Shown here: in pieces, positions 9,190 to 16,520 of the stretch | Layout of the letters: each line of letters begins with the position of its first letter | Position numbering within the stretch: the stretch's first letter is position 1 | Source: a virus | DNA length: 24,406 bases | Virus record (IMG/VR): IMGVR_UViG_3300025168_000644 | Location: 1-24,406 of that record | Reading direction: 5' to 3' (one strand) | The notes under the pieces: model-generated | Told to the model about the DNA's origin: nothing | The model's database searches: none | What the model saw: the letters and a program-made list of their open reading frames with translations, nothing else | Made by a program: the position numbers and the translations under genes

Positions 9190-9264
9190 ATGACAATTCT
9201 TATCTTTTTCTTGATAGCGTTCATAGCAGGTTTTGTTGCCACATGGCTTGCTACTGTTGATTAA
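9190..9264 (+). CDS. Possible 24-aa single-span membrane peptide
   Basis: ATG directly follows the stop of the 54-aa gene (TAATATG). The peptide, MTILIFFLIAFIAGFVATWL followed by ATVD, would be one hydrophobic helix of about 20 residues. Holin- or spanin-like small membrane peptides sit at the end of some tail operons, but a peptide this short cannot be classified. There is no clear ribosome-binding site. The same bases contain a T-rich run (9203-9211) that could instead be a transcription terminator for the + operon. The last 14 bases overlap the end of the convergent zinc-ribbon gene. Confidence 0.3.
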   Translation: MTILIFFLIAFIAGFVATWLATVD

Positions 9265-9421
9265 AAGATGAATCAATCCAAAACGCACCGCACTCTTTAC
9301 ATTGAAAGAGATGAATACGTTTACTTTCACCGTCAAGGTATCTCGCCGTTAGGCGATGCGGAATATGCCAATGTGTACACTTACGGCACTTGACCTTTAA
9401 TCGGTCAATCAATCGTCCCAT
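9251..9421 (-). CDS. Small zinc-ribbon protein, 56 aa
   Basis: ATG at 9421 follows the thermosome stop with no gap (TAG then ATG), and the frame ends with TAG at 9253-9251. The product has two CxxC pairs, CRKC at residues 12-15 and CKEC at 41-44, separated by 25 residues rich in His, Arg and Tyr. This is the layout of a single zinc ribbon, as in archaeal transcription and RNA-binding proteins. It is the last gene of the - strand operon and lies tail to tail with the + operon. The Cys spacing and junctional start argue that this is a real gene and that the + strand frame at 9268-9393 is its shadow. A regulatory or RNA/DNA-binding role is inferred only from the fold. Confidence 0.7.
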   Translation of the reverse strand: MGRLIDRLKVKCRKCTHWHIPHRLTARYLDGESKRIHLFQCKECGAFWIDSSFNQQ

Positions 9422-10942
9422 CTATTCCATGCCTCGACGTGCAATGATGTCATCAATGCGTAGGATAGCATTCGTAACTTCCGCCGCACTCAATACCGCT
9501 TGTCGTACAAGTTCTACAGGCTCGATAACACCGAGCGCAAGAACGTCGCATACACCACCGTTCTCGACATCAGGACCTACAGAAGTATTACCTTCCATTA
9601 GTTGGTGTCTCATTTCAAGAATCGTATCAAGTGGGTCTTGACCAGCATTCTCAGCGATAGTCGCAGGAATGCTCTCTAAAGCATCTGCAAAGGCTTCGAT
9701 AGCCATCTGTGCTCGACCACCCACTTGAGCCGCATGGTTGCGTAGATAGACAGCCATACGAGCGTATGCGTTACCTGCACCAACAACAATCCTATCATTA
9801 GCCATGACCAACGATACAACTCCAAGAGCGTCATCAAACCCACGTTCGACTTCTTCAAGTGTGTGCGAAGTAGCACCACGTAGTACGAGTGTTGCTTCCT
9901 TACTTTCACCAGTATTATTAGAAACAAACAAATGCCATACATCATTGTGCTTCTCTCTTGTAATGTTGGTTGAAGTGTATGATGAGATGTCATCAACTGT
10001 TTGGAAGATGACGCTATCAGTAGCACGTTTTAGCGCACGTATAACTGATTCAGGAGTACGACGTACAGCCATAATTCCATGCTTCTTGAGGAAGGCGCAT
10101 ACGTGGTCGTTTACGCTATCACGTACAAAGACAATACCATGCTTGCCGTCGAATGCTTCTACGATACTCTTTGCATTTGAAATCAAATCAGCCTTACCTG
10201 CGGATTTGTATGATGAATAAGACGAAGCATCAATCTGTACCTGTACATTCTCTTCACTCTTTTCAACATCAAGTCCTGTGTTGATAAGCATGAAATGACG
10301 ATAGGTTTCCTTTTCATCCTCTACTTCAAGTACGAAATCCTTGTTGACAATCACACCACCAAAGAGGTATGAGTCATCAAGCGAACCACCGGGGAACGAT
10401 ACCACACGTACTGATTCAGCACTTCCTGCTTGTTCGACAGCAGACACACATAGTTCTGATACCTTGTCGAGAGCGTTCTCAAGAGTCTTACCAGTAATCG
10501 CAGTACGTGCAATCTTAAGGTATTCTTCTCTTCCTTCGGCTAACATAGCAACCTCATTACTTAGGTATGTAGTCGCCATGAGAGATGCCTCGTGATACCC
10601 ACGACAGATGACGTTAGGGTGTAAACCACGAGCGAAGAGAGATTCTGTGTTACCCAGTAACGCACCTGCTAATACGACAGTACTTGTTGTACCATCGTAG
10701 CACAGGTTCTCTTGCGTCTTTGCTACTTCTGCAATCATCTTACCACCGGGATGTGATACGTCTACTTCACGTAGAATGGTTGCGCCATCGTTTGTTACGA
10801 TAACGTTCCCATGCCCGTCTACAAGCATCTTATCCATACCCATTGGTCCTAACGTGGACTTCACGGTATCAGCAATTGTACGTGCCGCACGTATGTTCAT
10901 CTGTTGTGCATTTGTTCTTCCTATGTCCTGTTCTTTTTTCAT
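9422..10942 (-). CDS. Group II chaperonin (thermosome/HSP60-like) subunit
   Basis: 506 residues from the ATG at 10942, which has GGTGA five bases upstream; a GTG at 10951 is the alternative start. Hallmarks of the TCP-1/thermosome family are present: TLGPMGMDKMLVD at residues 30-42, NDGATIL at 51-57, DGTTST at 83-88, GLHPNVICRGY, FDDAL (conserved nucleotide-site Asp), AQMAIEAFADALESIPATIA, and ILRIDDII near the end. Thermosomes form a two-ring ATP-driven folding chamber with a built-in lid. Compared with cellular thermosomes (about 540-550 residues) it is short, ends at RRGME without the Gly/Met-rich tail, has Tyr instead of Gly before DGTT, and shows VGAGNAYAR where GGGA-E is usual. It probably folds viral capsid or tail proteins, alone or mixed with host subunits (inference). 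The gene follows the exonuclease with overlapping ends. Confidence 0.92.
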   Translation of the reverse strand: MKKEQDIGRTNAQQMNIRAARTIADTVKSTLGPMGMDKMLVDGHGNVIVTNDGATILREVDVSHPGGKMIAEVAKTQENLCYDGTTSTVVLAGALLGNTESLFARGLHPNVICRGYHEASLMATTYLSNEVAMLAEGREEYLKIARTAITGKTLENALDKVSELCVSAVEQAGSAESVRVVSFPGGSLDDSYLFGGVIVNKDFVLEVEDEKETYRHFMLINTGLDVEKSEENVQVQIDASSYSSYKSAGKADLISNAKSIVEAFDGKHGIVFVRDSVNDHVCAFLKKHGIMAVRRTPESVIRALKRATDSVIFQTVDDISSYTSTNITREKHNDVWHLFVSNNTGESKEATLVLRGATSHTLEEVERGFDDALGVVSLVMANDRIVVGAGNAYARMAVYLRNHAAQVGGRAQMAIEAFADALESIPATIAENAGQDPLDTILEMRHQLMEGNTSVGPDVENGGVCDVLALGVIEPVELVRQAVLSAAEVTNAILRIDDIIARRGME

Positions 10943-10947
10943 TGTGT

Positions 10948-11550
10948 TCACCAGTTTACTTCTATGTCTACTAATTCTCCCGTGTCTACTGCACGAGAAC
11001 GAATGTAGCCTTCGCTCTTACCAAATTGGTATAGGTCATATGTGAGTTGAGCATCGCTTAAGCAATACTTAGCCACCTCATCATATTTCCCCTGCCTCCA
11101 TGCTTTAGGCGCATCCTCACTATTCATAAGTTTGTTGTCGCTTAAGGTATGCTTAACCAAGTCTTTGAGGCTGGTCATGACTTTCTGTTGTGTCATAGCC
11201 GCTTTGTTGACGAGGTTCTTTGTATCAATGACGCTTTCTGTTTTCAGCATATCACCTGCTGTCCAACAGTCCAATGCATCCCGTAATACAGGGAGGTCGA
11301 ATGCTTTGATGTTATGACCGATAATGACACCGCCCTTCTTGACGTGTGCATCTAAGTCATCACCTAATGTGCGAGGGTGTAGTGCCTTTACTGTGGCATC
11401 TACAGACAATGATTTGTTACAGTAGATGTTTCCATCCTCTCCGTTCCATGTAGCCACTACTGTAGGCTCGAAAGATGCGGTCTTATCCCATCCCCCTATT
11501 TCCCAAGAGTAGTTGCCCGTTTCAATATCTAATGCCATTATGTCACTCAT
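10948..11550 (-). CDS. DEDDy 3'-5' exonuclease (DnaQ/RNase H-like)
   Basis: 200 residues from the ATG at 11550, which has GGTGA five bases upstream; a GTG at 11559 would add three residues. All exonuclease motifs are visible: motif I ALDIET (D8, E10), motif II IIGHNIKAFDLP (D85), and motif III KYCLSD (Y162, D166), which marks the DEDDy subfamily. These enzymes remove nucleotides from 3' ends with two metal ions, for proofreading or end processing. The gene overlaps the end of the candidate helicase gene by eight bases and the start of the thermosome. Since PolB here has its own, partly diverged exonuclease domain, this protein may provide extra proofreading or recombination end-processing. 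The family is clear; the precise job is not. Confidence 0.88.
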   Translation of the reverse strand: MSDIMALDIETGNYSWEIGGWDKTASFEPTVVATWNGEDGNIYCNKSLSVDATVKALHPRTLGDDLDAHVKKGGVIIGHNIKAFDLPVLRDALDCWTAGDMLKTESVIDTKNLVNKAAMTQQKVMTSLKDLVKHTLSDNKLMNSEDAPKAWRQGKYDEVAKYCLSDAQLTYDLYQFGKSEGYIRSRAVDTGELVDIEVNW

Positions 11551-12946
11551 TCTTTTCACCTTTTCTTCTGTAATACATTCTTCCTGAACTCTTCTTTCGA
11601 TTGAATAATTTCGCCGAGTAGTCCTTGAAGTGCCGTTGCGCTGTACTCTTGCTTACACCTGTGTTAGACATATACATATTCCATATACTCATCTGTAATC
11701 TCCAACCATCACCCTCATCATCAATCTCATATGGGGCGCATGCCTTGTATGCTTTGAGCATGTCATCGTGAATCTTACCTTCCTTAGCCTTACTTCCATT
11801 GATTTCAACGGAATCCTCAAGCCAAGCAATGAGGTTTTGGAATAGGTCAATGAGAATCTCGTGAGCCATGTCTACGTGGTCCGCAGTAATCACCCACTTC
11901 TCATCAAGAATAGCCATGTGAGTAGCGAAGATACCTAAGTAGTTCTCAACAGCAGGGGTGAACGAAGCAACAATTTCAGACATGCTCGCATCCATGTTGC
12001 GAAGCAGGTCGTATATCTCATCAGACGCTTGATACAATGCTGTATCAAAGTCAGGCGCAGGGGTGAACATAGTCCACATCTTTTCCTGTACCAAATCTTC
12101 TCTTTCATCTTCGGATAGTTCATCCCATTGGGTGAATGTTATCTCACCCATATCGAGTAGACGGTCCCGCATTCTCTTCTCACTTGTTCTGAAATAATCA
12201 TACAAGTCATCCTTCGTGTAATCAATCTCTTTTGATTGTTTAAAGAACGTACCAAGCCTACGTGTACTCACCTCTTGTCTTGCGTCCATGTCCCAATGCG
12301 CCCAGTAAAGCAATACACGTTGGAAGATACCCTTAGTCAGTACGTAGTCCTTAACACCCTTCGGTGGGTACGTAGTAATCCATAGCGACACCATAGAAGG
12401 ACACTCAACCTTGTTGCCCTTCATGTGCTTAACGAGTGTGTTGTTCCCGCTTCCTACAGGGTTACACGCTGTTTGTAGATACAATACAGTCTCTTGACTG
12501 TGCTTGTTTGGAGTAAGTAGAATAGAACCTTCATCGAAATTGATACCCTTACGACCTGCGAGCAAACCCGGTACTGTCTCCATCTCACCAGTAGGCTTTC
12601 CATGCTCATCTACAATCTGTTCTGTAGAGCCTATCAGTCCTGCGTCTGTACCTGATGCAAACAACTCGATTGGAATACCGACATTTTCCATAATGTCTCC
12701 AACGAAGTTCCATGCAATGGATTTACCAGTCCTTGATGGCTGAATCCAAAAGACGTGAACACGAGGGTCGAGGTGGGTATCACCAGTCGGAATACGAACA
12801 TATGGTAATGCGAGTTGTCCTTGAATGTAAAAGAATGACAGTAGACCCGGTATCTCATTCTTCATTGATGTTCTTGAGAAGTGCGTAAGATACGCATCCA
12901 AAATTGGAAACTTCTGTACTGCTCTATATTCCTTTACTGATGTCAT
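11543..12946 (-). CDS. P-loop ATPase, candidate replicative helicase
   Basis: 467 residues from the ATG at 12946. The longer open frame to 13024 would run through the promoter and into the ERCC4 gene, so the later start is preferred. Walker A is QPSRTGKS (residues 69-76), Walker B is INFDEG (135-140), a sensor-like ITTYPP follows at about 190-195, and an arginine-finger-like GIFQRVLLY lies at about 206-214. The C-terminus looks like a winged helix (IWNMYMSNTGVSKSTAQRHF) with a basic tail. This organisation matches phage and archaeal AAA+/RecA-type helicases such as DUF3987-like or MCM-like proteins, but I cannot assign one family. In a genome with polymerase, clamp, loader and primase and no other obvious helicase, the replicative helicase role is the natural inference. 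A 22-bp promoter element lies 14-35 bases upstream. Confidence 0.75.
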   Translation of the reverse strand: MTSVKEYRAVQKFPILDAYLTHFSRTSMKNEIPGLLSFFYIQGQLALPYVRIPTGDTHLDPRVHVFWIQPSRTGKSIAWNFVGDIMENVGIPIELFASGTDAGLIGSTEQIVDEHGKPTGEMETVPGLLAGRKGINFDEGSILLTPNKHSQETVLYLQTACNPVGSGNNTLVKHMKGNKVECPSMVSLWITTYPPKGVKDYVLTKGIFQRVLLYWAHWDMDARQEVSTRRLGTFFKQSKEIDYTKDDLYDYFRTSEKRMRDRLLDMGEITFTQWDELSEDEREDLVQEKMWTMFTPAPDFDTALYQASDEIYDLLRNMDASMSEIVASFTPAVENYLGIFATHMAILDEKWVITADHVDMAHEILIDLFQNLIAWLEDSVEINGSKAKEGKIHDDMLKAYKACAPYEIDDEGDGWRLQMSIWNMYMSNTGVSKSTAQRHFKDYSAKLFNRKKSSGRMYYRRKGEKNE

Positions 12947-12959
12947 AATTCCACAACCT

Positions 12960-12990
12960 TTTTCTCTTTGCCGATTTATAAGGCTAAACC
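12960..12990 (-). promoter_or_regulatory. Archaeal TATA promoter of the helicase-thermosome unit
   Basis: On the - strand this reads TTATAAATCGGCAAAGAG followed by AAAA, in the short gap between the ERCC4 stop (12984) and the ATG at 12946. The TATA-like core is centred about 30 bases before the ATG, so a start site about 25 bases downstream would give a nearly leaderless mRNA. The 22 bases 12960-12981 are identical to those upstream of PCNA (20849-20870). Confidence 0.75.
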
Positions 12991-13682
12991 TTTTTTCTCC
13001 TTGCTTGGCGTACCTCTTCCTCACTTGTTAATACTTTAACGAGTAAACTACGTCGGGTGTCGCCCAACCCTTTTACCTTCTTTAGTGATTCAGGGAATAC
13101 CATTTCTTCGATACTGCCGCATTGTTCTAACAAGCGTTCAGCAATCTCCCTCCCAATGGAGGGTACAGCCAACAGCATATCCAAACGGATGTCATTAGAC
13201 GAGACACGGCGTAGTGCGTGTGCGCCATGCTTGCTCGCTGGCTTGTGGAGTTTGTCATGTAGTTTCACTACAAACATTGCCGCCTCACTTAGATTAGGCG
13301 TGTAGAATACTTGGCACTCAAAGTCAGACATAACTCTCGCTATCGTACCCATGAGTTCATTTTGTATTCGTGAATATGTAACCTTCTTACCATTCTTCTT
13401 TGCCATTGCAACGTACTTGTCAATGGACCCGTGAACGACTAAGAAGAATCGTTCGTAATTGGCATCCATGTTATCGAGTTGTCGCCATAGATGACCGTTG
13501 TGTGATGATTGGAATAGGTCGCCAATACTCTTCGCTTCTACAAGCGCACCACCGAGTAAGTAGTCTCCAACGAGCAATGGCTTACGGACTATGTTCAGCC
13601 CCGCCTTCGTTGCTCGTCGCTCTATGGACTCGCATAGGCTTCCTCTCTCGTTGCTATCAATAATCAAATCAGGCTTAGGCAT
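12984..13682 (-). CDS. ERCC4 (XPF/Mus81/Hef-type) nuclease with HhH domain
   Basis: 232 residues. The N-terminal ERCC4 nuclease domain shows IIDSNERG (D9, E12, R13), VGDYLLGGALVEAKSIGD (residues 38-55) and HLWRQLDNM. The C-terminal 65 residues hold tandem helix-hairpin-helix motifs (AVPSIGREIAERLLEQCGS and KKVKGLGDTRRSLLVKVL). XPF-type enzymes cut branched or flap DNA at single/double-strand junctions, and archaeal forms act on stalled forks and recombination intermediates. The length is that of a minimal archaeal XPF without the helicase part. One oddity is the core motif ERKxxxD, which reads EAKSIGD here, with Ala replacing the usual Arg. The start overlaps the upstream stop (TAATG) with GGAGG before it. 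The role is probably resolving replication or recombination intermediates. Confidence 0.9.
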   Translation of the reverse strand: MPKPDLIIDSNERGSLCESIERRATKAGLNIVRKPLLVGDYLLGGALVEAKSIGDLFQSSHNGHLWRQLDNMDANYERFFLVVHGSIDKYVAMAKKNGKKVTYSRIQNELMGTIARVMSDFECQVFYTPNLSEAAMFVVKLHDKLHKPASKHGAHALRRVSSNDIRLDMLLAVPSIGREIAERLLEQCGSIEEMVFPESLKKVKGLGDTRRSLLVKVLTSEEEVRQARRKKV

Positions 13683-13924
13683 TACTCTTCCTCCTCTATT
13701 GGTATGTTATGTTTAACGTGATTCACACAGTAGACACTATGTTGTGTGCGTAACTGTTTGCATCTTCTCTTTCCACCACTCGTAAGTGATTTACATTGAT
13801 ACTTCTTTCTCACTTCTTCTTTTTGTTTACAGACATAACATATACGTAGATAACCATCAAAGTATCTATCGGGCTTTACTGTCCCTCTATACTGCCCACA
13901 AACGCTACACGGTACAGATGGCAT
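13682..13924 (-). CDS. Small Cys-rich putative zinc-binding protein, 80 aa
   Basis: Cys pairs occur at CSVCG (near residue 6) and CYVCK (near 29), and a second cluster C-x4-C-x10-C-x2-H (CKSLTSGGKRRCKQL, then CVNH) follows. Two small zinc sites are therefore likely. The rest is strongly basic, and the protein ends in an acidic IEEEE. I recognise no named family. It is sandwiched between primase and ERCC4 nuclease with TAATG overlaps on both sides, which suggests coordinated production and a DNA-related role, but no function can be stated. It could be a cofactor of either neighbour. Confidence 0.8.
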   Translation of the reverse strand: MPSVPCSVCGQYRGTVKPDRYFDGYLRICYVCKQKEEVRKKYQCKSLTSGGKRRCKQLRTQHSVYCVNHVKHNIPIEEEE

Positions 13925-15012
13925 TACATTACCCCCGTACCGTCGTGATAATTACACTTACCAACACATAGACCTTCTTGGTAAAGTGTGGTACAGGAAG
14001 CATGAGTATGCCCCGCTTTGACAATATGAGTAACTCGCATAGCGGTATAATCACGGTCAAAGTCCACCCAGTTCTGTTGAGAACATATGTCAACAATGGA
14101 TGGAACATGAGTCAATCGTTCTTCTTCTGTTACCTTCCAAGCAGGGAAGAACATTCTGAATCTATCGGCAAGGAATGACACGAAGTGATACCTTGCTCTA
14201 TCAGTAGGGTTACCACCGTTCATTGCCGCTTGCGCTAAACATGGTAAGATGTGTATGTCATCATACGCTACAGTAGGTAAATCGACAGGCTTGATGTCTG
14301 TCATTGTCATCAATGGGCTTTGTATGATTTCAAAGTCAAGTCGTTCTCCACCCATACTGATGTAACCAGTATGCGGAACCATTGCTTTGTCCATCAGACC
14401 ATCATACGTTAGTGTAGTGAGTTCTTCACTTGTTAATGGTATAGTCCAGCAATCTCTCTTCGCATTGAATGAGTTGGGTATGCGTATCATACCGCTTGTA
14501 TCAAACGCTACTGTAGGGTCATTGCAACGAAACGTACCCAAGACCTTCTCCCACTTGTTGATGAGTACTCTCCCTGAATACTTTACTCGTGAAAGTTCAG
14601 AACCATCGGCGGGTTCAATTGTTTCTGAAAGAGGAACCCATACGTGAAATCCTCCACCAGTAAACCATACGAAGTGTTCAATGTTGTTATTGGATAGGTG
14701 TCGGTGTAGACCGATTACTTCGGAGTGTGGTATCTCAAAGGGTACATCAACACCACGATTCTTGAAATCCTTACAGTCGAAGTCCATTACAAAGTGGTGG
14801 ATTCGTGGAGTGTTGTAATCGACACGATGATGCTTAGGGGCTTGTGTTTCATTGTAACCATAAGCCGTAAAGTATACGTTACCACTTCCGTTCTTGCCAC
14901 GCCAATACTGTTGTAGTTCATCGCTATCCTTTACAATTCGTCGCCACCCACGTTCACCATTAGCAGGTAATTCCAAGACCTCTCTTGGAAAATCAATGGG
15001 TACGAACGGCAT
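13924..15012 (-). CDS. priS-priL: Fused archaeo-eukaryotic primase (PriS-like catalytic plus PriL-like Fe-S domain)
   Basis: 362 residues. The first half is an AEP/PriS catalytic domain: MDFD with the metal-binding D77-x-D79, a WFTGGGFHVWVP loop at 116-127, and the third acid D171 followed by MIRIPNSFNAKR. The second half (about 250-355) resembles the PriL C-terminal domain, with an ILPCLAQA opening (C258), a central helical part with C310, and HASCTTLYQEGLCVGKC (C340, C349, C353). Four of these cysteines would hold a 4Fe-4S cluster. The enzyme makes the primers for DNA synthesis. In most archaea the two parts are separate subunits; single-chain fusions are known in Nanoarchaeum. GGTGA sits four bases before the ATG. 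Gene context with PolB, clamp and loader fits well. Confidence 0.85.
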   Translation of the reverse strand: MPFVPIDFPREVLELPANGERGWRRIVKDSDELQQYWRGKNGSGNVYFTAYGYNETQAPKHHRVDYNTPRIHHFVMDFDCKDFKNRGVDVPFEIPHSEVIGLHRHLSNNNIEHFVWFTGGGFHVWVPLSETIEPADGSELSRVKYSGRVLINKWEKVLGTFRCNDPTVAFDTSGMIRIPNSFNAKRDCWTIPLTSEELTTLTYDGLMDKAMVPHTGYISMGGERLDFEIIQSPLMTMTDIKPVDLPTVAYDDIHILPCLAQAAMNGGNPTDRARYHFVSFLADRFRMFFPAWKVTEEERLTHVPSIVDICSQQNWVDFDRDYTAMRVTHIVKAGHTHASCTTLYQEGLCVGKCNYHDGTGVM

Positions 15013-15016
15013 GTAA

Positions 15017-15319
15017 TCACCGGAATGCTCGTAGGAAGTCGTCTAAGTCTTGTTTCAATTTTTCCATTGTTTCTACAATCTCATTATCCATCAGATAACG
15101 TGCATGAATAGTGTATAGAATATCGAGAGGACCAACCGTATCAGGGAAGCCTGTCTCTTCGTCTAACCATGAATCAATGGTTGTCTGTCTATATGATGTA
15201 CGAATGAAAGGAACCCTGTTAGGTAAGTTACCATTCTCTTTGACTATGATTCTTACCGAATACTCTTCATCTAAAAATTCCTCTAAGAAACGTTGTATTG
15301 CTAATCCTTGTGCTTTCAT
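15017..15319 (-). CDS. Hypothetical protein, 100 aa, between nuclease and primase
   Basis: No family is recognised. It is an acidic, mixed alpha/beta protein: an N-terminal helix (IQRFLEEFLDEEY), a strand (SVRIIVKE), and a C-terminal helix rich in Glu, Leu and Asp (VETMEKLKQDLDDFLRAF) that could form a short coiled coil. It starts on the stop of the Fe-S nuclease (TAATG, GGAGG ribosome-binding site) and ends four bases before the primase. It could be a small partner of either, but nothing in the sequence decides this. Confidence 0.8.
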   Translation of the reverse strand: MKAQGLAIQRFLEEFLDEEYSVRIIVKENGNLPNRVPFIRTSYRQTTIDSWLDEETGFPDTVGPLDILYTIHARYLMDNEIVETMEKLKQDLDDFLRAFR

Positions 15320-16335
15320 TATATCTCCTCCTTTATGTTGTCTAAGTAGTCATCGGTGAGCGACCAAAATTCACAGTCGCTTTTGTAATCACACCAATTG
15401 CATTTTAGTTTCTGTTCCTCCATTGGAACTCCTTTTTTCAATCTTCCTAAGAATGGGTCAGGTGGGAACTCCATGTTCAGATGAGCCTTCACTAACTTGA
15501 CGAGATTGTTTTCTACGCTACGCATAGCCAACTTACCCTTCTTATCAGTAGCAGACTCATAGTGCAACTTCGCACCAGTCCCGCCTTCTATGCCCCCACC
15601 CGGAAACTCCCATCCCCAATGGGTGATAGGGAGTAGTTCATGGTGTGGACTGTTCTCCAACATCATCTTGTAGAATGCCATCTCCTTACGCATGTTTCCC
15701 GGCTTGCTACTGTTGTACTTACCAGTCTTTAATTCCATTAGAGCAAAGCCGTTCTCTTCGCTTTTGAAGAGTGTATCAATGAATCCTGATAGATGAATAG
15801 GAATAGGCTCATCATCAACGATGACATACCTATTACCGTGAATGTTTGACTCAACACCTACAGGTCGCCAGTCCTTACCCTTAGTAGCAAGTAACCGTCT
15901 GAACTGCCAATCAAGCCATTGTTGAATCTGTTCCTCCTCACCGAACTCATACGGTTCAGGAGGGGTGGGCGCAGATGATAGGAAGAGTTCTCTCGCAGTA
16001 TCTATATCTTCTGTACGTAGTATCTCGCTTTCCTGTTGGCTTGTGAAGTTACCCCAAAACCATTCCATGAGGTCGTGGACATTCAATCCACGAGTGTGAT
16101 AATAACGGCTCTCGCCTCGTAGTCCCTTGAACTTCTCAAGATAGTATTGTTGTGGACACCAGCCGAATGTACCTATGCTTGACTTTGTAATACGGAGAAT
16201 CTTGTCTTGGTCCTCCTTTGGATTCCATGCGTATGTACTACGCTTGTACCAGTCCACTTCTTCTGTGTGGCCTGTCTCCTCCCCGTACTCGTCTATTAAT
16301 TGGCGACTATCATCACCAGTAGGATTCCATCTCAA
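15319..16335 (-). CDS. Cas4/RecB-like PD-(D/E)XK nuclease with Fe-S cysteines
   Basis: 338 residues from TTG at 16335, chosen because it overlaps the upstream stop by four bases (TTGA) and has GGAGATG five bases before it. The longer frame from GTG at 16413 overlaps the upstream gene by 82 bases. Motifs of the RecB/Cas4 family: GTFGWCPQQYYLEKF (C60), RGLNVHDLMEW (H87), IHLSGFIDTLF (D187), MELKTGK (E201, K203) and RKEMAFYKMML. A C-terminal CNWCDYKSDC adds three Cys (C312, C315, C321), which with C60 form the typical 4Fe-4S set. Such enzymes trim DNA ends, usually as 5'-3' or 3'-5' single-strand exonucleases. With Sak4-like ATPase and OB-fold protein nearby, recombination or end-resection is likely. 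No cas1 or cas2 is present, so a CRISPR role is not supported. Confidence 0.88.
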   Translation of the reverse strand: MRWNPTGDDSRQLIDEYGEETGHTEEVDWYKRSTYAWNPKEDQDKILRITKSSIGTFGWCPQQYYLEKFKGLRGESRYYHTRGLNVHDLMEWFWGNFTSQQESEILRTEDIDTARELFLSSAPTPPEPYEFGEEEQIQQWLDWQFRRLLATKGKDWRPVGVESNIHGNRYVIVDDEPIPIHLSGFIDTLFKSEENGFALMELKTGKYNSSKPGNMRKEMAFYKMMLENSPHHELLPITHWGWEFPGGGIEGGTGAKLHYESATDKKGKLAMRSVENNLVKLVKAHLNMEFPPDPFLGRLKKGVPMEEQKLKCNWCDYKSDCEFWSLTDDYLDNIKEEI

Positions 16336-16520
16336 TCTTTCATCTCCATCTCGATGAGTTTCTGTAGGTATACGGCTAAGTCCATTGCTTCTTCTTGTGC
16401 GTGTATGAGCCACTTAAGACGAGATAGTTTCTCATCCTCCATACTCACCCCATACTTTGCAAGGCCGACCTGCGCTCGTTCCTGTATCTTCTCGCATACT
16501 TCATCTTCTATTCTACTCAT
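16332..16520 (-). CDS. Small MazG-like (all-alpha NTP pyrophosphatase) protein
   Basis: 62 residues from ATG at 16520, which overlaps the upstream stop as ATGA and has GGAGG seven bases before it; a longer frame begins at 16538. The helix-loop-helix pattern ERAQVGLAKYGVSMED then LKWLIHAQEEAMDLAVYLQK matches the short phage versions of the MazG/dUTPase-like all-alpha fold, with E43, E44 and D47 as likely magnesium ligands. MazG-type enzymes hydrolyse (d)NTPs to monophosphates and help clean or rebalance nucleotide pools. At 62 residues this holds only the central helices, so it would need to oligomerise to be active. Confidence 0.65.
   Translation of the reverse strand: MSRIEDEVCEKIQERAQVGLAKYGVSMEDEKLSRLKWLIHAQEEAMDLAVYLQKLIEMEMKD

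Noticed and set aside
9006-9242. - strand 78-aa ORF at the fibre end
   Set aside because: It overlaps the + strand fibre end and the 54-aa ORF that has a good ribosome-binding site and start overlap.
9268-9393. + strand 41-aa ORF
   Set aside because: It lies antisense to the zinc-ribbon gene, whose Cys pairs and junctional start make the - strand the better call.
15319-16335. CRISPR adaptation role for the Cas4-like nuclease
   Set aside because: No cas1, cas2, leader or array is present; neighbours are replication genes.
16336-16413. GTG-started N-terminal extension of the Cas4-like nuclease
   Set aside because: It would overlap the MazG-like gene by 82 bases and has no good ribosome-binding site; the TTG at 16335 has both a site and a four-base stop overlap.
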